11,144 bases of DNA from an uncultured Haemophilus sp. (GCF_937976265.1 NZ_CALJRX010000293.1:1-11144), one strand, 5' to 3'; counted from the first letter of the stretch, positions 1-7,016 are shown. Notes: generated from the letters alone by a model not told the origin. Made by a program: numbers and translations.

Positions 1-74
<74 letters not shown>

Positions 75-95
75 TCCATAAAAATAGACTAAAAT

Positions 96-125
96 AAGAC
101 CGCACTTTCTAGTGCGGTTTTTTAT
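96..125 (+). terminator. Rho-independent terminator after fbaA, made of uptake-sequence arms
   Basis: A perfect 8-bp stem, ACCGCACT (99-106) and AGTGCGGT (111-118), with loop TTCT, is extended by a G-U and two A-U pairs and followed by a run of T. The left arm with base 107 is an exact reverse-orientation uptake sequence (99-107). The right arm is one base short of a second copy (T instead of A at 110). It lies between the fbaA stop and the start of the waaL-like gene only 30 bases downstream. Confidence 0.9.
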
Positions 126-155
126 TTTACATAACCTAAATATCGGCCATTATCT

Positions 156-1400
156 ATGCAAATAACAAAACAAAATTGGTTACCTACTATAATAAACTTT
201 GCTGTAACGCTTTTCTTTCTTTCGATATTTATTGTCAAAGGAGGATACAATACTGCACCTGCTTTACTGATGTTAATCGGTTTAGGTTATGGCGTTTATG
301 CTTTAATCAAGAAACCGCTTTTAAACTTATCGAAAGTTGATAAATGGTTAATTTATAGCTACCTTTTTTATTTTCTTACATTTGTACTTTCCCTCTGCAT
401 TAGCGGGGGAAAAATGCGTGATCTAGATACGGCAAGTCGTGTTGTTTTCTTAATTCCTGTTTTACTTTTATTATTAAAATATCCCATCAAAACCTGTGTA
501 TTGAGTTACTCTATCCCGCTTGGTGGTATTATTTCCGCCTGCGTCGCGCTTTATGATAAATTTATCTTGAATCTTAATCCGGATCAAAATCCTCGAATTA
601 TGCATATTCAGGGTGGCGATATTTCTATGTCACTAGGTATTTTTAGCCTGATTATTGCCCTATACGCTTATCAGAAAAGAGAGGTGAAACTGACCGTTCT
701 TAGTGTGATGGGTGGCTTATGTGGCATCGTAGGAAGTTTGCTTTCTACCGCTCGTGGAGGATGGGTTGCACTACCGATCTTACTTATTGTTATCCTTTGG
801 ATTTATCGTCATTCTCTTTCAAAACGTTTTTTTCTGACTTTCTTTGGAATCATTGCTATAGCAAGCGTTGGCATTAGCCAAATGCCTAATAACCGAATTA
901 TGGAACGGATTGACGTTGCACAAAAAGATATCCAACTTTACTTGGATAACAATGATGGCAATACTTCTCTAGGTGCGCGTTTTGAAATGTGGAAAAGCGC
1001 ACTGGAAATGGTGAAAGAAAAACCTCTATTTGGCTGGGGCATTCAAGGGGCAACAGAAAAACGTAAACAAGAAACAAAAGAAAAAATTGTCACAGGCAAC
1101 ATTGGGCAATTTACTCATGCTCATAACCAATATTTAGATGACCTATCCAAACGAGGAATTGTTGGGTTGCTCGCCTTACTTGCTGTTTTATTTATCCCTC
1201 TACGTACCTTTATGAAAAACCTGAAAACAGCAAATAATGAGATCAAGCTAATTGCAACGTTAGGCGTTGCCCATATTTTATCTGTGATGATCTATGGCTT
1301 AAGCCAAGGTTTCTTGGTACATAATTCAGGTACTATTTTTTACTTTTTCTTAACGATTGTGTTTTATACCGCAATACGAACACGGCAAAAGGCAGAATAA
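156..1400 (+). CDS. waaL: O-antigen ligase / polymerase family membrane protein (WaaL-like)
   Basis: A 414-residue inner-membrane protein with about ten or more hydrophobic segments, spread over residues 10-130, 150-245 and 335-410. A large hydrophilic, presumably periplasmic, loop spans about 245-335. It has the hallmarks of the Wzy_C family: STARGGW (197-203), SLGARFEMWK (271-280), FGWG (292-295) and HAHNQYLDDLSKRG (321-334). The last is the histidine motif shared by O-antigen ligases. WaaL joins undecaprenyl-linked glycan to lipid A-core on the periplasmic face; Wzy polymerases share the fold, so polymerase activity cannot be excluded. The next gene, a GT9 glycosyltransferase, overlaps by one base (TAATG at 1398-1402), which supports a role in LPS. 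No good ribosome binding site precedes the ATG, but no better start is visible. No clear promoter lies in the short gap after the fbaA terminator. Confidence 0.82.
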   Translation: MQITKQNWLPTIINFAVTLFFLSIFIVKGGYNTAPALLMLIGLGYGVYALIKKPLLNLSKVDKWLIYSYLFYFLTFVLSLCISGGKMRDLDTASRVVFLIPVLLLLLKYPIKTCVLSYSIPLGGIISACVALYDKFILNLNPDQNPRIMHIQGGDISMSLGIFSLIIALYAYQKREVKLTVLSVMGGLCGIVGSLLSTARGGWVALPILLIVILWIYRHSLSKRFFLTFFGIIAIASVGISQMPNNRIMERIDVAQKDIQLYLDNNDGNTSLGARFEMWKSALEMVKEKPLFGWGIQGATEKRKQETKEKIVTGNIGQFTHAHNQYLDDLSKRGIVGLLALLAVLFIPLRTFMKNLKTANNEIKLIATLGVAHILSVMIYGLSQGFLVHNSGTIFYFFLTIVFYTAIRTRQKAE

Positions 1401-2428
1401 TGAAAATTTTAGTCATTCGTAACGATAAACTGGGCGATTTTGTTCAGGCGTTTCCGGCTTTTGCGATGTTGAAAGCCTCAAATCCCGAGCTAAAACTGAC
1501 CGCACTTGTGCCAGCTTATACAGCCCCATTGGCTCAAATTTGTCCCTATTTAGATGATGTCATCATTGATAGCGCTAAGAACGACAAAGCGGATTTTAAT
1601 CGTCTTGTTAAAGAAATCAAAGAGCAGCAATTTGATGGCATGATTAGCTTCTTTTCCAATACCCATAACGGTAAATTAGCATGGAAAAGTGGAATTCCCT
1701 ATCGTCTTGCCCCCGCAACAAAATGGGTGCAAATCCTTTATAACCATCGTTTAACACAACGTCGTTCACGCTCAGAAAAATCTGAAGCTGAGTACAATCA
1801 AGATTTGGCTCGGGCGTTCTTAAAGAAACACAACATGCCGATTGTGGAACCCAAACCGCCTTATCTTTCACTTCCTGAAAGTGCGGTTAAAAATCAACGT
1901 GTTTTTCTGCAAGAACAATTCGGTTTATCGGCAGATAAAAAATGGGTGTTTTTGCATAGCGGAACAGGTGGCTCAGCAACAAGTCTTTCGTTGACACAAT
2001 ATGCTCAATTGATACAAGGTTTGTTAAGCGAATTTGATTGCCAGATTATCTTAACAGCAGGACCTGGTGAAAGTGAAAAAGCCCATGAGTTAGCGGCAAA
2101 AATCGACAGCCCAAATGTGGTTGTTTACGATAAGAATAAAGGATTGGTTGATTTTGCACACTCTCTGGCTTGTGCGGATTTATTCATTGCGGGCTCTACT
2201 GGACCATTGCATTTAAGCAGTGCATTCAATGTGCCAACAATCGGGTTCTATCCAAATAGTCGGTCATCTCAGCCTCGTCGTTGGAAACCGATTAACGATG
2301 CAGACAAACACCTTGCTTTCTGCCCGCCAAAAGGGAAAGACGAAATGAACTTAGGTTTGATTTCTATTGATGATGCCTTAGTGGAAATTGTCCCCTTCGT
2401 GCGGAAGATGTGGCAAGCGAGCAATTGA
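1400..2428 (+). CDS. Glycosyltransferase family 9 (heptosyltransferase-like) protein
   Basis: A 342-residue cytoplasmic protein of the WaaC/WaaF/WaaQ family, which transfers heptose from ADP-heptose to the LPS inner core. The N-terminal domain opens with KILVIRNDKLGDFVQAFPA (2-20), the family's acceptor-side signature, in which Asp13 is in the position of the usual catalytic base. The C-terminal Rossmann domain has LHSGTGG (185-191) and GSTGPLHLSSA (265-275), the sugar-nucleotide binding region, then YPNSRSSQPRRW (284-295). Length is normal for the family. The start codon overlaps the waaL-like stop, and AAAAGG at 1387-1392 is a good ribosome binding site. The last 51 bp overlap the 3' end of the opposing YczE-like gene. 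The acceptor and even the sugar are unknown; a non-heptose GT9 activity is possible. Two uptake sequences lie inside the gene. Confidence 0.85.
   Translation: MKILVIRNDKLGDFVQAFPAFAMLKASNPELKLTALVPAYTAPLAQICPYLDDVIIDSAKNDKADFNRLVKEIKEQQFDGMISFFSNTHNGKLAWKSGIPYRLAPATKWVQILYNHRLTQRRSRSEKSEAEYNQDLARAFLKKHNMPIVEPKPPYLSLPESAVKNQRVFLQEQFGLSADKKWVFLHSGTGGSATSLSLTQYAQLIQGLLSEFDCQIILTAGPGESEKAHELAAKIDSPNVVVYDKNKGLVDFAHSLACADLFIAGSTGPLHLSSAFNVPTIGFYPNSRSSQPRRWKPINDADKHLAFCPPKGKDEMNLGLISIDDALVEIVPFVRKMWQASN
1499..1507 (-). repeat. DNA uptake sequence (hUS) in GT9 gene
   Basis: Exact ACCGCACTT, the reverse orientation of AAGTGCGGT. It is read in frame as Thr-Ala-Leu (residues 34-36). Confidence 0.9.
1879..1887 (+). 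repeat. DNA uptake sequence (hUS) in GT9 gene
   Basis: Exact AAGTGCGGT. It is read across codons as Glu-Ser-Ala-Val (residues 160-163), in the linker between the two domains. Confidence 0.9.
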
Positions 2429-3043
2429 GTTTAAGCATAACTGCACAATCCAACCTATTGCGGCGGCAAAAACAACGGTACCAATTCCGACTGTGCCGCC
2501 GAGAATATAACCTAACACACAAACCGATACTTCAAGGCTTGTTCTCACAATCCCTACTTTTAAATGAAGTCGTTGGCAAAGCCCCACCATTAAACCATCC
2601 CGCGGGCCTGCCCCCTGATGACAAGTTAAATACAATGCCGTCCCTAATCCATAAAGCAAAAGCCCAATTCCACCGAATAAAATTCGGCTAAAAAGTGCGG
2701 TCGGTTCAGGCACAATTTTCGTGGTTAAGCCAAGGAAAAAGGCAATCACAATAATATTCAGAATGGTGCCAAGTCCAAGCCTTAATTTGAGGGGAATCCA
2801 GGCTAACATTACCAAACAGCTAATCCAAAATGATGACCAACCGATACTCACCTTAGCTTGTAATGCCACACCTTGAGAAAGCACGGTCCAAGGTGAAGAG
2901 CCCAAATTAGCGAGCACAATTAAGCCATCTCCAATACCCAGTATTGCCAATGCAAATAAGAGCATCGACATCGTTTTACTCTCGACTGACCATAGCGATT
3001 TGGCTGCCCAACTCGTGTGGGGAATCACCCGTGCTTTTTTCAT
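2378..3043 (-). CDS. YczE/YitT-like integral membrane protein of unknown function
   Basis: A 221-residue protein with about five hydrophobic segments (roughly residues 25-45, 68-84, 90-108, 118-140 and 165-203). It carries GAGPRDG (144-150), a motif I associate with YczE-type membrane proteins. An earlier motif ANLGSSPW (45-52) looks like an internally repeated counterpart. Substrate and function are unknown; transport or sensing would be guesses. I chose the ATG at 3041-3043 because GGGA lies about six bases upstream and the protein then begins MKKARV. An in-frame ATG at 3113-3115 would add 24 residues but has no ribosome binding site. The 3' end overlaps the opposing GT9 gene by 51 bp with no terminator between them. 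The region upstream carries CRP- and FNR-type sites shared with divergent yjjI. Confidence 0.75.
   Translation of the reverse strand: MKKARVIPHTSWAAKSLWSVESKTMSMLLFALAILGIGDGLIVLANLGSSPWTVLSQGVALQAKVSIGWSSFWISCLVMLAWIPLKLRLGLGTILNIIVIAFFLGLTTKIVPEPTALFSRILFGGIGLLLYGLGTALYLTCHQGAGPRDGLMVGLCQRLHLKVGIVRTSLEVSVCVLGYILGGTVGIGTVVFAAAIGWIVQLCLNSIARLPHLPHEGDNFH
2693..2701 (+). repeat. DNA uptake sequence (hUS) in YczE-like gene
   Basis: Exact AAGTGCGGT on the plus strand. On the gene's own minus strand it is read in frame as Thr-Ala-Leu (residues 115-117). Confidence 0.9.
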
Positions 3044-3133
3044 ATTATTCCCATTTATATTTAACGCCGACATCATAATGGGAAACCCGATAAAACCCAA
3101 ACATTTTAACGTCATATGATATAACTGAATTGA

Positions 3134-3147
3134 CTGATAAATATCAT
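3134..3147. promoter_or_regulatory. Probable FNR site in the yjjI upstream region
   Basis: CTGAT-AAAT-ATCAT keeps both TGAT/ATCA cores of the FNR consensus TTGAT-N4-ATCAA with correct spacing; only the outermost base of each half differs. Its centre (3140.5) lies about 70 bp before the predicted yjjI start, near a position (-71.5) used by class I FNR activators. A glycyl radical enzyme is a plausible anaerobic target. Function is inferred. Confidence 0.5.
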
Positions 3148-3169
3148 AAATGTGATGCAGATCACATTG
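3148..3169. promoter_or_regulatory. Near-consensus CRP (cAMP receptor protein) binding site
   Basis: The 22 bases contain TGTGA-N6-TCACA (3151-3166) with flanking AA and TT, giving an almost perfect palindrome from 3149 to 3168. This is very close to the E. coli CRP consensus. It begins directly after the FNR-like site. The centre lies about 52 bp before the predicted yjjI start, between the usual class I and class II positions. It is also within reach of the divergent YczE-like gene. Confidence 0.85.
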
Positions 3170-3175
3170 TCAAAA

Positions 3176-3204
3176 TTGTCATCACTCATTCACTGACTTA
3201 AAAT
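3176..3204 (+). promoter_or_regulatory. Sigma-70 promoter of yjjI
   Basis: A -35 box TTGTCA (3176-3181) is followed by a 17-bp spacer and a -10 box TAAAAT (3199-3204); each matches consensus at five of six positions. Transcription should start near 3211, leaving a leader of about 23 bases with AGGA (3223-3226) eight bases... before the ATG region at 3234. Confidence 0.7.
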
Positions 3205-3233
3205 AAGCTACCCTTTTTAATCAGGACATTATT

Positions 3234-4775
3234 ATGCTTGCATCTCTTCAAGACATTTTGGATACCGTAAAATCCAACACGCTCACCTATCAACAAAAAC
3301 TCATGTGTTTAGGCAATATTGCCGAGCGATTATTTGATCCTCGTGAATTATTAGGCTACACGGATGAAGAATGGCAATTCCTTCAAAATCAAATGATCTG
3401 TGATTTAAACGAAGGCTATGCGATTTATCGCCCGCGTTATATTTTGCCGGATTACAATGTGTATATTAAAAAAGGCTGTGAATTTCTTGAATTGCCGCCA
3501 CCAAAAGATCTTGATGAAGTATTAGATGGCTTACTGATTTTATATTCCCACGTGCCCTCCATTACCACATTCCCGGTTTACATTGGGCGTTTAGACATGC
3601 TACTTGACCCGTTTATTACCGATGAGGAACAAGACTACATCAAAATTAAACGTTTCTTGAATCATGTGGATAAAACCGTGCCAGATTCATTCTGCCATGC
3701 CAATATTGGGCCTTATGACACCAAAGCAGGGCGTTTGATTTTAAAAGCGGTGATTGAGTTGGAAGCGCCAACACCCAATATGACCATTCGTTACGATAAG
3801 AGCAAAACAAGTCGTGAATTTGCAGAATTAGCAGCCAAAGCGTGCTTATTGGTTTCTAAACCGTCTTTTGCTAATGATGCTTACTACATTTCTGACTTAG
3901 GCGAACAATATGGTATTGCAAGCTGCTATAACGCACTCCCTGAATGCGGTGGGGCTTATACCCTCACTCGCTTGCGCTTAGGGACTATCGCGCGTACCTG
4001 TAAAACTGTGGATGAAATGGTCAATGAACTTTTACCTCGTGTTGCAAAATGCGCGCTCTCCACTATGGATAAACGCCATAAATTTGTCGTAGAAGAAAGC
4101 AACTTCTTCAATACCTCATTCCTCGAAAAAGAAGGTTTTATCAAACGCACTAATTTTACGGGAATGTTTGCCATTGTTGGTCTCGCAGATGCGGCAAATC
4201 ATTTATTGCAACAAGAAGGCTTAAACGAAACCTTTGGTAAAAGCCAACGCGGTGATGAAATTGCGACCTTAATTATGGATAAATTGAAAGAAGTCACGGA
4301 TAACCATGAAGGCGTGTATGCTGAACGCACGGGCAACCGTTATTTATTACATGCGCAAGTCGGCGCAAGCAATCATGAAGAAGATAAACGTAATGCGCCT
4401 GCGCATCGTATTCGTGTAGGTGAAGAACCAACGCTATTGGCTCATTTAAAACAATCGGCACCATTCCATAAATACTTCCCATCAGGTACAGGAGATTTGT
4501 TTGCCTTTGACCAAACCTATGTGGATCATTTAGATGCCGTCGTTGATATTATCGATGGTTCATTTGCACAAGGTTACCGCTATATCACCACTTACCTTAA
4601 AAACACCGATTTGATTCGTGTAACGGGCTATTTGGTGAAGAAAAGTGAAGTGGAAAAATACCGTAAAGGTGAGGTGGCATTACGTGATACCACTTGGTAT
4701 GGTTCGGGTACCGATGATTGTGCACAAGTCTTTGACCGTCAATTACGCGATGAACAAGATGTAAAAGCAAGCTAG
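3234..4775 (+). CDS. yjjI: YjjI-family glycyl radical enzyme
   Basis: A 513-residue cytoplasmic protein recognised as the YjjI family of glycyl radical enzymes, relatives of pyruvate formate-lyase with unknown substrate. The C-terminus has the radical motif IRVTGYLVKKS (461-471), with Gly465 the expected radical site 48 residues from the end. The candidate thiyl cysteine lies in ASCYNALPECGGAY (229-242), either Cys231 or Cys238. Such enzymes work only without oxygen and need a radical-SAM activase, usually the neighbouring YjjW. No activase gene is present here: a terminator starts five bases after the stop and the next gene is convergent recQ. AGGA at 3223-3226 is a good ribosome binding site. 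The upstream region suggests CRP and possibly FNR control. The reading frame is intact and of normal length. Confidence 0.88.
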   Translation: MLASLQDILDTVKSNTLTYQQKLMCLGNIAERLFDPRELLGYTDEEWQFLQNQMICDLNEGYAIYRPRYILPDYNVYIKKGCEFLELPPPKDLDEVLDGLLILYSHVPSITTFPVYIGRLDMLLDPFITDEEQDYIKIKRFLNHVDKTVPDSFCHANIGPYDTKAGRLILKAVIELEAPTPNMTIRYDKSKTSREFAELAAKACLLVSKPSFANDAYYISDLGEQYGIASCYNALPECGGAYTLTRLRLGTIARTCKTVDEMVNELLPRVAKCALSTMDKRHKFVVEESNFFNTSFLEKEGFIKRTNFTGMFAIVGLADAANHLLQQEGLNETFGKSQRGDEIATLIMDKLKEVTDNHEGVYAERTGNRYLLHAQVGASNHEEDKRNAPAHRIRVGEEPTLLAHLKQSAPFHKYFPSGTGDLFAFDQTYVDHLDAVVDIIDGSFAQGYRYITTYLKNTDLIRVTGYLVKKSEVEKYRKGEVALRDTTWYGSGTDDCAQVFDRQLRDEQDVKAS

Positions 4776-4779
4776 AAAA

Positions 4780-4819
4780 AAGTGCGGTCGAAAAATTCTT
4801 TGTTTTTTTGACCGCACTT
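4780..4819. terminator. Bidirectional terminator between yjjI and recQ, made of two uptake sequences
   Basis: A 10-bp perfect stem, AAGTGCGGTC (4780-4789) and GACCGCACTT (4810-4819), is extended by a G-U pair and five A-T pairs around an eight-base loop (4796-4803). Both arms contain exact uptake sequences in opposite orientations (4780-4788 and 4811-4819). On the minus strand it is followed by TTTTTT, on the plus strand by ATTCTTTTTCT. The right arm overlaps the recQ stop codon (4818-4820). Confidence 0.92.
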
Positions 4820-6683
4820 ATTCTTTTTCTGCCTTTTCTAAAATTGCTTTGTGCTCTCGAATCAATGCCATAAACGGCTGCCCAAAGCGTTCCAATTTGA
4901 TCGTCCCTACGCCATTAATTTGTAGCATTTCAATATTACTTGTTGGCATATATTGTGCCATTTCCTGCAATGTCGCATCATTAAAGACAATATATGGTGG
5001 AATATTTTCTTTATCCGCAAGTTGCTTCCGTAAGAAACGTAAGCGAGCAAACAGATCTTTATCGTAATTTGCCACCGTATTTTTATGGGACGTATGCACA
5101 ATTTTATTAATGGATGAAATGCGTGGCATCGCTAATTCAAGCGGCACTTCGCCTTTTAAAACAGGGCGAGCGCTTTCTGTGAGCTGAAGCGTTGCACTAT
5201 TAAACTCACCGATCACTTGTTGAATAAAGCCAAGATGAATAAGCTGACGAATAACTGATTGCCAATGTTCTTTGCTTTTATCTTTGCCAATGCCATAAAC
5301 ACTTAGCTTATCATGTTGGCGCTCTACAATTTTTTGATTATGCATCCCTCGCAATACCGCAATCACATATTGTACGCCGAAACACTGCCCCACACGATAA
5401 ATCGTCGACATCACTTTTTGCGCATCAATTAAGCCATCATATTTCTTTGGTGGATCAAGGCAAATATCGCAGTTTTGACAAGGGGTCTGACGGTATTCAC
5501 CAAAATAATTGAGTAACACTAAACGACGGCAAGTCTGGCTTTCCGCGAATTCACCAATGGCTTCCAATTTATGTTGCTCAATTTGACGTTGTGGCGTCTC
5601 TGGTTTTTCAAGCAAAATTTTCTGTAACCAAGCATAATCAGCCGGTTCGTAGAAAAGCACCGCTTCCGCAGGTAAATCATCTCGCCCCGCACGACCAGTT
5701 TCTTGGTAATATGATTCAATGCTTCTCGGCAAATCAAAATGGGCGACAAAACGTACGTTAGATTTATTAATGCCCATGCCAAACGCAATCGTCGCCACCA
5801 CAACTTGAATGTTATCTCGCTGGAAATCTTGTTGGACGCGTTCTCTCAGTGCGGTTTCCATTCCCGCATGATACGCCGCAGCCGACACACCTTTATTTCG
5901 CAAAGTTTCGGCTATACGTTCTACTTTCGAGCGACTATTGCAATACACAATGCCGCTTTTGCCTTTTTGAGCTAACACAAAACGCGTAAGCTGCTCCATC
6001 GGCTTAAACTTTTCTTCCAACGTATAACGAATATTCGGGCGGTCAAAACTGCCAATGTATTTGTGAGGATTATCTAATTTAAGATGAGTGAGAATATCCT
6101 GTCTCGTCGCGTAATCCGCTGTCGCCGTTAATGCCATAATTGGTGCATTTGGAAATGCCGCTTTTAAGCCACCAAGTTGGGTATATTCAGGGCGAAAATC
6201 ATGCCCCCACTGTGAAATACAATGTGCTTCATCAATGGCGATAAAGGAAATTTGAGCATAAGAAATCAGCTGAAAAAAGCTGTTTGTCATCACTTTTTCA
6301 GGCGAAACATATAATAATTTTAATTGACCTGAAATCAGCTTATTTTCAACTTGCTGTTGTTGTTCTGGCGTCTGACTAGAGTTTAGAAAATCGGCTTCAA
6401 TGCCGTTTGCTTGGAGTTGATCTACCTGATCTTTCATTAAAGAAATCAAAGGCGAAATCACTAATGTGAGACCGGGAAAACAAAGTGCTGGAATTTGATA
6501 ACACAAGGATTTGCCATTTCCTGTGGCCATCACCACTAAGGCATCCTGACCGCTTAACGCAGCATGAATCACTTCTTCCTGCCCTTTGCGGAAAGATTGG
6601 TAACCAAAAACAGACCGCAACGTATGAAGTGCGGTCGTTTTTAAGTCTGTTTTTTGCGGGGCATGTTCCGCGAGTTCGGCCAT
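4818..6683 (-). CDS. recQ: ATP-dependent DNA helicase RecQ
   Basis: A 621-residue superfamily 2 helicase that unwinds DNA 3' to 5' in recombination and fork repair. Visible in order are the Walker A motif ATGNGKS (53-59), DEAH box (151-154) within a RecQ loop (CISQWGHDFRPEY, 155-167), TATAD (186-190), motif VI QETGRAGRD (327-335), a zinc site of Cys385, Cys402, Cys405 and Cys408, a winged-helix region, and a C-terminal HRDC domain (about 540-610). The Walker A differs from the common PTGGGKS but I believe other Haemophilus RecQ proteins share it. I set the start at 6681-6683, whose ATG overlaps the cyaY stop by one base. An in-frame ATG at 6737 would add 18 non-conserved residues inside cyaY. 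The TAA stop lies in the terminator stem. It is co-transcribed with cyaY. Confidence 0.96.
   Translation of the reverse strand: MAELAEHAPQKTDLKTTALHTLRSVFGYQSFRKGQEEVIHAALSGQDALVVMATGNGKSLCYQIPALCFPGLTLVISPLISLMKDQVDQLQANGIEADFLNSSQTPEQQQQVENKLISGQLKLLYVSPEKVMTNSFFQLISYAQISFIAIDEAHCISQWGHDFRPEYTQLGGLKAAFPNAPIMALTATADYATRQDILTHLKLDNPHKYIGSFDRPNIRYTLEEKFKPMEQLTRFVLAQKGKSGIVYCNSRSKVERIAETLRNKGVSAAAYHAGMETALRERVQQDFQRDNIQVVVATIAFGMGINKSNVRFVAHFDLPRSIESYYQETGRAGRDDLPAEAVLFYEPADYAWLQKILLEKPETPQRQIEQHKLEAIGEFAESQTCRRLVLLNYFGEYRQTPCQNCDICLDPPKKYDGLIDAQKVMSTIYRVGQCFGVQYVIAVLRGMHNQKIVERQHDKLSVYGIGKDKSKEHWQSVIRQLIHLGFIQQVIGEFNSATLQLTESARPVLKGEVPLELAMPRISSINKIVHTSHKNTVANYDKDLFARLRFLRKQLADKENIPPYIVFNDATLQEMAQYMPTSNIEMLQINGVGTIKLERFGQPFMALIREHKAILEKAEKE
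6627..6635 (+). repeat. DNA uptake sequence (hUS) in recQ
   Basis: Exact AAGTGCGGT on the plus strand. The recQ strand reads it in frame as Thr-Ala-Leu (residues 17-19), in the poorly conserved N-terminus. Confidence 0.9.
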
Positions 6684-6988
6684 TAGAATGTTACCGTTTC
6701 TCCGTGAGCGGCAACCGCCTCGGTTAAAGAATCCCAAAAGCGTTTACCATCATTTGCCACCCAATCATTATTTTTATAGGCAAAATGAAATCCACCCAAA
6801 CGGCTCGCAAGCCAAAGCTCAAGAAGCGGTTCTTGCTTATTAATGACGATTTGTGAGCGGTCATCAAATGTGATCGTGAATACCGAACCTTGTGTTTCGC
6901 AATCCACATCGCAATCTTGATTCTCTAACGCTTCTTCAATTTTTTGCCAAACCTGTTCAATATTTTGGTGAAATTCTGCAACATTCAT
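6683..6988 (-). CDS. cyaY: Iron-sulfur cluster assembly regulator CyaY (bacterial frataxin)
   Basis: A 101-residue frataxin homologue, slightly shorter than the 106 residues of E. coli CyaY. An acidic N-terminal helix (EFHQNIEQVWQKIEEALEN, about 5-23) followed by DCDVDCE (25-31) gives the iron-binding acidic ridge. The beta-sheet core includes VFTITFDDRSQIVINKQ (36-52), PLLELWLAS (54-62) and GGFHF (65-69), the most conserved frataxin stretch. CyaY binds iron and IscS and modulates Fe-S cluster assembly on IscU. The gene has a strong promoter immediately upstream, is first in a two-gene operon, and its TAA overlaps the recQ ATG. It is divergent from lptM, the same cyaY-lptM arrangement as in E. 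coli. Confidence 0.95.
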   Translation of the reverse strand: MNVAEFHQNIEQVWQKIEEALENQDCDVDCETQGSVFTITFDDRSQIVINKQEPLLELWLASRLGGFHFAYKNNDWVANDGKRFWDSLTEAVAAHGETVTF

Positions 6989-7007
6989 AAAATTTTCCGA
7001 TTAAATC

Positions 7008-7016
7008 TGATAGAAT
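7008..7016 (+). promoter_or_regulatory. Probable extended -10 promoter for lptM-lysA
   Basis: TG-A-TAGAAT (7008-7016) is an extended -10 element with one mismatch in the hexamer; there is no good -35 box at the matching distance. Transcription would begin near 7023 and give a leader of about 60 bases. It faces the cyaY promoter on the other strand, with the two -10 boxes only seven bases apart. Confidence 0.45.

Noticed and set aside
2410..2691. Open reading frame of 93 codons on the plus strand after the GT9 gene
   Set aside because: It lies wholly opposite the YczE-like gene, has no recognisable protein features, and is a composition shadow of that gene.
3044..3115. Longer start of the YczE-like protein at 3115
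   Set aside because: There is no ribosome binding site before it, whereas GGGA precedes the ATG at 3043. It remains possible, but is less likely.
5849..5857. CAGTGCGGT in recQ as an uptake sequence
   Set aside because: The first core base differs from AAGTGCGGT, so I did not count it as an exact copy.
6684..6737. Longer RecQ start at 6737
   Set aside because: The extra 18 residues lie inside cyaY, are not RecQ-like and lack a ribosome binding site; the TAATG overlap at 6683 is the better start.
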